Shown here piece by piece: positions 57,965 to 64,000 of a stretch of 64,000 nt of DNA (its first letter is position 1; every line of letters starts with the position of its first letter). The translations under genes and the position numbers were made by a program. The notes beneath the pieces were generated by a model. That model was given only the letters and a program-made list of their open reading frames with translations. It had not been told where the DNA came from and did not search any database. Source of the DNA: Verrucomicrobiia bacterium (GTDB lineage Bacteria; Verrucomicrobiota; Verrucomicrobiia; Limisphaerales; JADLHS01); NCBI GenBank assembly GCA_026125285.1, contig JAHCLO010000017.1, positions 62,001-126,000 on the forward strand. The letters are read 5' to 3'.

Positions 57965-60900
57965 TTACTGGACGCGGACCCGGAAGTATTTCCGAGGAGC
58001 GTCGGCGGGGTTCACCGTGTACGGGCTGGTCGCACCGGTGACGGTCGAATACGCGCCGCCCGCTTCCGTGGCCGACTCGAGCGTGCCCGCGCTCCACTCG
58101 ATCACCACTTGGCCGCCAGCGTTGAGGCTGGCCTTGACCGTCACGTCCACCGGAGGCGTGGGGATGGTGCCCTGCTGGAACGAAGCCGGACCGCCGTTGT
58201 CCGTGTCGTTGACCAGCACGCGCGAGCCGTCGGGCTTGACGATGAACCATTCCAGGTTGGCGTTGCCGTTGCCTTCGACATAGAGAGTGCGGAAGGCATA
58301 CACCCCGGCTTCCTGGGCTGCGAACTGGAAGAGGGAGTCAGTGGAAGACCGGCCGCCATCAAACTGGTCCAGAAGCACCGGCGTGTGGTTCAAGAAGCCC
58401 GCCGAGGTGCGGAAGCCGTCATCACTGTTGACGCCCATGGTGATAAGGCCGCTGGGCAGGGTGATGAAGGTGGTGATCTCGACCGCGATGCCATCGGTGC
58501 TGAAGGTTTGCCCGGGGATGCCCGGCATTTGTTCGTCAGGGATGAAGCTGCCGAAGTTGCCAAAGGTATCCTGGCCCACGTTGATGACGGTCGGGATGTT
58601 GAAGGTCATCATGCCGTTGCCGGGATTGGCGGGTGTGCCGGGCGCGGAGGCCGGACCCTGGGAGTTGGGGTCGGCGAGGTTCGGCAACCCAAGCGCGCCC
58701 GAAAGGGCATTGAGCACCTTTTGCATGTTCGAATCCTGATTGGCCTCGTTTTGATGCACTCGCCAGACGAAGCCGCGGGTGTTGGCGTCCGTGACCTTCA
58801 TGCCGGGCGTGAGCACCGGGTAATTGGCAGTGGTGAACGACCAGTCGTTGGTTTGGTCCGCTCCGTCATTGTAGATGAGGCTGAGGGTGACGGTGGTGGC
58901 CGGGGACCAGATAGCGGGAGGCGTGTATTTGACGGACGTGACACTGCCCGCTTTGGTGACACTGGCCGTGACTTCGTTACCGCCGACCAGCAGCTTGACC
59001 GAGGCCGTGCTGATCGGCGTGCTGCCGTCGTAGAGGGCCGCTTCAATCGGCGCGTCGGCCCTCACCCCGACCGCCCCGGGCAGGGGTGAAACCGAGGTCA
59101 GGGAGTCTGCGGAAGCCGCGGCAGGAACCAAGATCAAGTAGTTGAGTGCCAGATCGTCGTTGGCGGCTGGGGCGGTCAACCGCAGTGTGGTGACTCCGCC
59201 TGCGGGAATGGAAATGGGCCGGCCTTGAACGTCTTTGAGCTGGAAGTAATCGAACAGGTTCAAGGTGCCGGTGCGAAGGATGTCCAGCGATCCCACGAAC
59301 TGCAAAGTTTGGTTGGGCTGGGTGCGGTCACCAGTCACCCGGTCCACTCGGAGCGGTTGGGCCGCAGTGGTCGCGGCGCGCACCCATAATTGATAGGCCG
59401 GGCTGGAGAGCGTGCGGGTGTAGTTCCACCACTCACCAGCGACGATACCGCCGATTTGATAGTCTTGGACACCGAAATTGATGAACTTGGCACGCGCCCC
59501 ATCGCCGGTGGCAGCCATGTCCACTTCGTCAAAGCGGTAAGCGCCGAATGTGTCCTGGTTACTCTCATAGAAATCAACGCCTTGGAGGCCGCCGCTACCG
59601 CCGTAGAGGCCGGGTTGCGGGTCGTCGAAGAAATTACCGCCGCCGTAGTTGTAATCCTCGGCCTCAACCACCACCGTCGTGGCTTCAACAAAGGTATCGA
59701 AAGAAACATCATTGGTGGTGCTGAGTCCACCCGAGTCCGTGACGATGTAAATGGCGGAGTAAACCGAATTGGCTTGCAGCCCGTTGTACGTCGCGATCCG
59801 GCTCTGGGAGTTATCGTTGCCCGTGAGCACCAACTGGCTGCTGACATCCTGGCCATTCAGGATCACTTGGAACCCTGAGGCCGGCAGCGTGTTGGTCGGC
59901 ATCAAGGCCGAGGCCGAGAAGCTCAGGCCGCTGGCGACTGGGTGAAACGCCGCACGGTTCGCGGGCACAAAGCCAAAGAGAGACGGTGGCAGGAGGGCGC
60001 CGGGCGGAAAGACCGCCTCGTCCTTGTAGCCAAACCAATCCACATCGAGGGCGAAATTCTGCGGCGTGGCCGAGCCGCCCATGGCGAGGAAGGAATCCGA
60101 CATGTCAGAGCCTGTCCCGCCGGTGATCTTGAACACATACGGCACCACGTTGCCATCCAGGAAAATAAAGGCCTCGTGCGTGCCGATGTCCGCCGGGTCG
60201 TCACGAAGCACGATGTAAAGCTCATGCCACTCCGTCGGATCGAACGGCACGAGGTTGGTCCGGCTGCCTTGACCAAAATTGACGTTGCCACTGGGCTGGT
60301 TGCCGTTGAACTCGTTGAAGGTCAGACCGGCGAAACCGGCCTGGCCGGTCGTGGGATTGCCGCCAGTGGTGTCGTTGGTTTGCGTGAGCGAGAAGGCGAT
60401 GGCGGCGGCCGGCACATCGAACCCGTTGCCGCCTTCGCGGATCACAAAATTGCCCTTGCCACTGTCACTAGTCACGTAACCGTCGCCGCTATCCGGATAG
60501 GGTTGCACCCCGTTGGCCTGCTGACCATCGCGATGTAAAGGATCCAGTGGCGGCCCGGCCTTGGCCAGAGTGGGAATGCGGGCCCGGAACGTGAGCGTTA
60601 CCCCGTCGCGCATGATGGTTAGGGCTTTGGTCGGATCAATGTCCGACCCGATGTTGTGGCCAAAATAAACCTTGCGGTTCGAGGGATCGGGGTAGCCGTA
60701 ATCCCGCGGATCGCCAGTCGCTTGGATGCGCAGGTAATCCGCTCCGCCTTGAGTGCCCAGAATGGTGCCGCCGGGCCCATTGCCGATGCCAAAACCGCCG
60801 GTGGAGAACTCGCCGCCGATGGTCGAGCCGTCCCATTCGTCGGAGCCGTTGTCGTGCGTCCAGGTACCGTCAAGCGAGGTCCAGCCCGTTCCCGGGTCGC

Positions 60901-61036
60901 CGACGATCAACTGGTCGCCGTTGTAGATGTAGGTCCATCCGCCGGGCGGCGGAGGGAACGCGGGTTGCGCCAGGGAAGTCAGGCTTCCCAACAAGAGGCA
61001 GGCTGACACCGCTGTCAGATAGGAGTTGAGTTTCAT
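57965..61036 (-). CDS. Large secreted multidomain carbohydrate-binding-like protein
   Basis: The 1023-residue protein has a signal peptide (cleaved near SLAQPAF). Residues ~20-350 resemble a LamG/concanavalin-like domain. Residues ~455-660 (VVEAEDYNYGG, then GEWWNYTRTL) resemble a CBM6-type carbohydrate-binding module. A Big_5-type Ig-like domain (SVSPLPGAVGVRADAPIEA) and a PA14-like region follow. No catalytic site is apparent. IS copy 2 lies 40 bases upstream of the ATG, so the native promoter is probably lost. Confidence 0.8.
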   Translation of the reverse strand: MKLNSYLTAVSACLLLGSLTSLAQPAFPPPPGGWTYIYNGDQLIVGDPGTGWTSLDGTWTHDNGSDEWDGSTIGGEFSTGGFGIGNGPGGTILGTQGGADYLRIQATGDPRDYGYPDPSNRKVYFGHNIGSDIDPTKALTIMRDGVTLTFRARIPTLAKAGPPLDPLHRDGQQANGVQPYPDSGDGYVTSDSGKGNFVIREGGNGFDVPAAAIAFSLTQTNDTTGGNPTTGQAGFAGLTFNEFNGNQPSGNVNFGQGSRTNLVPFDPTEWHELYIVLRDDPADIGTHEAFIFLDGNVVPYVFKITGGTGSDMSDSFLAMGGSATPQNFALDVDWFGYKDEAVFPPGALLPPSLFGFVPANRAAFHPVASGLSFSASALMPTNTLPASGFQVILNGQDVSSQLVLTGNDNSQSRIATYNGLQANSVYSAIYIVTDSGGLSTTNDVSFDTFVEATTVVVEAEDYNYGGGNFFDDPQPGLYGGSGGLQGVDFYESNQDTFGAYRFDEVDMAATGDGARAKFINFGVQDYQIGGIVAGEWWNYTRTLSSPAYQLWVRAATTAAQPLRVDRVTGDRTQPNQTLQFVGSLDILRTGTLNLFDYFQLKDVQGRPISIPAGGVTTLRLTAPAANDDLALNYLILVPAAASADSLTSVSPLPGAVGVRADAPIEAALYDGSTPISTASVKLLVGGNEVTASVTKAGSVTSVKYTPPAIWSPATTVTLSLIYNDGADQTNDWSFTTANYPVLTPGMKVTDANTRGFVWRVHQNEANQDSNMQKVLNALSGALGLPNLADPNSQGPASAPGTPANPGNGMMTFNIPTVINVGQDTFGNFGSFIPDEQMPGIPGQTFSTDGIAVEITTFITLPSGLITMGVNSDDGFRTSAGFLNHTPVLLDQFDGGRSSTDSLFQFAAQEAGVYAFRTLYVEGNGNANLEWFIVKPDGSRVLVNDTDNGGPASFQQGTIPTPPVDVTVKASLNAGGQVVIEWSAGTLESATEAGGAYSTVTGATSPYTVNPADAPRKYFRVRVQ

Positions 61037-61188
61037 GAGTTGGTTCTGGTTGTTGGTTGGAGTAGGGTACTTACCGTGAAATGGACCCCAGTTTTTAGAC
61101 CACTGGTATGGGTGGATTTTTTGGTGTCTGCTCCTGACCGGCTCGATGAACGAGCCGGTTAAAAAGAAAGGAAAGGACAGACAACAAA

Positions 61189-61482
61189 ATGAGAGCGAAA
61201 CGACGACGGTTGGAAGCGGGCTTCAAGGCCAAGGTGGGGCTGGAAGCGTTGAAGGGGATCAAGACGGTGGCGCAGATTGCCCGGGAGTATCAGGTGCATC
61301 CCAATCAGGTCAGCCAGTGGAAGGGCGAGGTGAGTCAGCGGCTGCCCGAGGTGTTCGAGACGGGGCCGACGGTGCAAATCCAGGAGAGTGAGAAGGAGAT
61401 CGAACGGCTGGAGCGCAAGGTGGGGCAGTTGACGATGGAGTTGGACTGGCTCAAAAAAAAGTCCAGACAACTGGGCTTGTGA
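61189..61482 (+). CDS. IS3-family OrfA (copy 2)
   Basis: It is identical in sequence to the copy 1 protein, with the same HTH segment and C-terminal leucine zipper. The frame contains an A8-G run at 61453-61461, the classical slippery site of this family. Confidence 0.94.
   Translation: MRAKRRRLEAGFKAKVGLEALKGIKTVAQIAREYQVHPNQVSQWKGEVSQRLPEVFETGPTVQIQESEKEIERLERKVGQLTMELDWLKKKSRQLGL
61453..61461 (+). promoter_or_regulatory. Programmed -1 frameshift site in IS copy 2
   Basis: The run of eight A followed by G lies at the end of orfA. In the orfA frame it reads AAA-AAA-AAG. The -1 frame is open from here into orfB (AAA, AAA, GTC, CAG...), so slippage would give the OrfAB transposase. The equivalent site in copy 1 is at about 53968-53976. 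Confidence 0.8.
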
Positions 61483-62366
61483 AGGAGCGCGCGGAACTGG
61501 TGGAGGCCCTTCCGGCGGGACTGTCGCTGCGGGCGCAGTGCGCGTTGCTGGGCATCTCGCGGGGGGCGTATTACTACGAGCCGCGGCCCGAAAGCGCGGA
61601 GAACCTGGCCCTCCTGCGCCGGCTGGACGAACTGCACCTGGAGCGTCCGGTCTTCGGGAGTTGGCGGCTGGCGGCGCTGTTGCGGCGTGAGGGCTGGGCG
61701 GTCAATCGCAAGCGGGTGCAACGCCTGATGGCGCTGATGGGCATCCGGGCGATCTACCCGCAAAGGAACACCAGCCGACCGGAGCCGGGGCACGAGATCT
61801 ACCCGTATTTACTGCGTGGAAAGGAGATCACGGGCCCGGATCAAGCGTGGTGCGCCGACATCACCTACCTCCCGATGCGCCACGGATTCATGTATCTGGT
61901 GGCGGTGATGGATTGGTGGAGCCGGTATGTGCTGGCGTGGCGTTTGAGCAATACCTTGGAGGCGGCCTTCTGCGTGTGGGCCTGGCAGGCGGCGCTCAAG
62001 AATGGCACGCGAGCGCCGTTGATCGGCAACACGGATCAAGGATCGCAGTTCACCTCACTGGCGTACATTGAGGCGGTGGAGGAAGGGGGCACATTGGTCA
62101 GCATGGACGGCCGGGGCCGGGGCCTGGACAACGTGTTCGTGGAACGGCTGTGGCGCAGTCTCAAGTATGAGGACATCTACCTGCGCGACTACGAGGACGG
62201 ACTGGAGTTGGAGAACGGAATGTTCCACTGGTTCGCCCATTACAACGACGAACGACCGCACCAGGCGCTGGGCTACGCGACGCCCCGGGAAGTGTATCGC
62301 TTCCCTGAATCGCATGGGGCCAGGCCGGCGAAGTGGGAGTTGAAATCAGACCGCCTGCGGCGGTAA
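61479..62366 (+). CDS. IS3-family transposase OrfB (copy 2)
   Basis: It is identical to the copy 1 OrfB, with the complete DDE triad, and starts with GTG overlapping the orfA stop by 4 bases. Intact ORFs in both copies suggest the elements may still be mobile. Confidence 0.95.
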   Translation: MKERAELVEALPAGLSLRAQCALLGISRGAYYYEPRPESAENLALLRRLDELHLERPVFGSWRLAALLRREGWAVNRKRVQRLMALMGIRAIYPQRNTSRPEPGHEIYPYLLRGKEITGPDQAWCADITYLPMRHGFMYLVAVMDWWSRYVLAWRLSNTLEAAFCVWAWQAALKNGTRAPLIGNTDQGSQFTSLAYIEAVEEGGTLVSMDGRGRGLDNVFVERLWRSLKYEDIYLRDYEDGLELENGMFHWFAHYNDERPHQALGYATPREVYRFPESHGARPAKWELKSDRLRR

Positions 62367-62539
62367 GATGACGGTGCCTAAAGAAAACGGGAGAGAGGAG
62401 GCCGGCGCCTGGCGTCGCCTTCTCTTTTCCAAAAGGGTTCTGTGCGCAGAGCAGACAACAACAAAAAACCAACGATGCAGACCCAAGGAATCACACCTTA
62501 TTTTCTGCGGTCAGTGGTTTGAAGATGGGGTCCACCTCA

Positions 62540-62888
62540 CCGGTTAAGGTTTGGATGGAACTCCGTTCACAATGGAGCACGCGGCCTGATTCGTCGGGCA
62601 GAGAGGTTCTCCTTGGAGGTTTGATCCCGCACGAACGGTGCGGAGGGGACCCAATGATCCAGGGCGACGCTCATAAGTGATGGCCGCTTTGTAATACTGC
62701 CCGTCCTGCCCTGCAAGCAAATACTCGCCTAAAATATTTGCGTCAGCGGCGCTCCCGGCTGCTGTGAAGCCGCTATTGGCTCCCAGAATCTGCGACGCTA
62801 TTGATCTGAACAAGCCGTGCTCACCACAGTGCAAAAGTTCCCAAGGCCAAACTTGGCTCGGAACCACAAGCCTCGTAGCGGACGGCGA
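62540..62888. other. Intergenic region between IS copy 2 and the sulfatase
   Basis: A 107-residue minus-strand open frame (62544-62867) exists, but its codon pattern is weak and no family is recognised. It may be a remnant of the gene into which the IS inserted. I do not call it a gene. Confidence 0.4.
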
Positions 62889-64000
62889 TTACTTTTTCGG
62901 CGGCAAAGCCGCGCGCCAGCCGCCGCGCATCAGTTCGGCAAGTTCCTTCACTTTGGCGGCGCGCTCGGGTTGATTGGCCAGATTTAGATTCCCCTGCGGG
63001 TCCGTTTGGTAATCGTAGAGTTCGTATTCGCGGAAGTCCTTGCCGGGCACGGTCCATTCAGTGAAGCGATAACGCTCGGTGCGCAGACTGTGGCCCATGC
63101 CGCGGCCTTGGCCGGGAATGGGCCGGGGATACTGGCTGAACGCTGCCTTCTTCCAGGGCCGTTGCGGGTCATCCAGCAGGGGCTTGAAGCTGGTGCCCTC
63201 GAGGCCCGCGGGCAACGACAGGCCGCATAGTTCCGCCAGCGAAGGATAAATGTCCACAAACTCCACCAGCGCCTCCGTCTGGCGGCCGGCGTTTCTTTGA
63301 CCCGGCACGGAAATTATCAAAGGCGAGCGCGTGGCTTCCTCGAAGTTCGTGTGCTTGCACCACAAACCGTGCTCGCCAAGGTGCCAGCCATGGTCACCCC
63401 AGAGAATCACGATGGTTCGCTCACGGAGTTTGAGACGTTCGAGTTCATCCAGGAGGCGACCCACCTGTGCGTCCACAAAACTCACGCAGGCGTAGTAGCC
63501 ATGGATCATCTTGCGCGCCTGTTCGGTCGTGAGCGGTCCTTCCGTCGGCATGCCGATGTAGCCACGCAGTTCTCCCCAATGATACAGGGCATATTCCGGG
63601 ACATCCTTGGGCGGAAACGGATTGGTCGCCAATTTGAACTCACTCTCAGAGTATAGCTCCCAGTACTTTTTGGGCGCGACGAACGGCAGGTGCGGGCGCA
63701 CAAATCCGACGGCCAGAAAAAACGGCTTGTCGCGGTACTCACGCAGCATGGCCATCGCTTGGTCTGCGGTCTTGCCATCTGCCAGCGCGTTATCCGGTAC
63801 GTTGGGTGATTCCCAGGGCGGGCCTTTGATGCCATCCTCGCGCCAGCGCGCGGTCTTCCCTTGCTTCTTGGTTTCCGCCACCCGGTCGCGATACATTCTC
63901 TCACCCTCGGGGCCGTAATTCGGTCCGCCGGATTTCCAATGGGGCACGCTCCAGGACGGCGCGTCGTCCAGTCCGCCATGATAGACCTTGCCCATTCCCA
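62889..64000 (-). CDS. Sulfatase, iduronate-2-sulfatase-like (N-terminus beyond window)
   Basis: The frame is open through the right edge, so the N-terminal catalytic-Cys region (C-x-P/A-x-R) is not visible. The C-terminal two-thirds shows the sulfatase phrases FFLAVGFVRPHLPF, then ILWGDHGWHLGEHGLW (metal-binding Asp and His) and EEATRSPLIISVPGQ. It ends with EYELYDYQTDPQGNLNLA. It would remove sulfate esters from polysaccharides, fitting the secreted-enzyme character of the neighbours. Confidence 0.9.
   Translation of the reverse strand, partial: GMGKVYHGGLDDAPSWSVPHWKSGGPNYGPEGERMYRDRVAETKKQGKTARWREDGIKGPPWESPNVPDNALADGKTADQAMAMLREYRDKPFFLAVGFVRPHLPFVAPKKYWELYSESEFKLATNPFPPKDVPEYALYHWGELRGYIGMPTEGPLTTEQARKMIHGYYACVSFVDAQVGRLLDELERLKLRERTIVILWGDHGWHLGEHGLWCKHTNFEEATRSPLIISVPGQRNAGRQTEALVEFVDIYPSLAELCGLSLPAGLEGTSFKPLLDDPQRPWKKAAFSQYPRPIPGQGRGMGHSLRTERYRFTEWTVPGKDFREYELYDYQTDPQGNLNLANQPERAAKVKELAELMRGGWRAALPPKK

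Larger units (their letters stand above)
61077..62539 (+). mobile_element. IS3-family insertion sequence, copy 2
   Basis: It is a 1463-bp element in the opposite orientation to copy 1, with the same terminal repeats. The target duplication is ccg (61074-61076) and ccg (62540-62542), different from that of copy 1. This means two independent insertions rather than one composite transposon. The hairpin ccggctcg/cgagccgg at 61138-61158 lies just upstream of orfA and could limit read-through translation. Confidence 0.95.

Noticed and set aside
61138..61158. Hairpin in the IS end as a transcription terminator
   Set aside because: The stem is perfect, but no U-run follows in either direction; a role in limiting transposase translation is more plausible.
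52890..62539. Composite transposon bounded by the two IS copies
   Set aside because: Each IS has its own 3-bp target duplication, so the copies inserted separately.
62544..62867. 107-residue minus-strand open frame after IS copy 2
   Set aside because: There is no recognisable family, no convincing start region, and it begins at the IS junction; it is more likely a remnant or chance frame.

Overview
The window reads as a GC-rich chromosome segment from a free-living Gram-negative bacterium, most likely a member of the Verrucomicrobiota (Pedosphaera/Limisphaera-like). This placement is an inference. It rests on a type II pseudopilin, Tat-exported Gfo/Idh/MocA oxidoreductases, an FG-GAP repeat protein, a sulfatase, a large secreted lectin-like protein, and abundant small interspersed palindromes in the gaps. 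No rRNA, tRNA or CRISPR array was recognised.

Layout. 1-3.2 kb holds a partial membrane/beta-propeller protein, a lipoprotein with a hydrolase-like fold and a secreted HEAT-repeat protein. 3.4-18.2 kb is the most distinctive region. It is a tightly coupled plus-strand operon for a type II polyketide/fatty-acid-like product: LpxL-like acyltransferase, two hotdog dehydratases, ketosynthase, ketosynthase-like protein, acyl carrier protein, a ketosynthase-chain-length-factor fusion, polysaccharide deacetylase, LolA-like carrier, lipoprotein, C45 autoproteolytic hydrolase and PlsC acyltransferase. It converges on a 1279-residue minus-strand protein that fuses an MMPL exporter, a PlsC-type acyltransferase and a SAM methyltransferase. 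The gene content matches the aryl-polyene/flexirubin class of outer-membrane pigment clusters, but no ketoreductase, aryl-CoA ligase or ammonia lyase is present here.

18.4-21.9 kb is an orphan RHS cassette: an RHS core with a variable C-terminal tip, a coupled downstream partner, and a decayed second RHS fragment. 21.9-37.3 kb is mostly housekeeping: MobA, tail-specific protease, YacG, MsrA, LarC/LarB, glycyl-tRNA synthetase with unusual insertions, M48 protease, two YbjQ-like proteins, an esterase, a heme-binding protein, 4-alpha-glucanotransferase and PdxH. 38.1-44.2 kb is gyrB and gyrA with a Phd/PIN toxin-antitoxin pair between them. 44.4-48 kb is an ABC exporter operon led by a pseudopilin and small secreted/membrane proteins. 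48.3-52.8 kb has a WalJ-like hydrolase, an oxidoreductase, a SpoU-type RNA methyltransferase and a secreted EEP-family phosphatase.

52.9-62.5 kb contains two full-length IS3-family elements in opposite orientation, each 1463 bp with its own 3-bp target duplication. They flank an oxidoreductase, an FG-GAP protein and a 1023-residue secreted protein. A sulfatase runs off the right edge.
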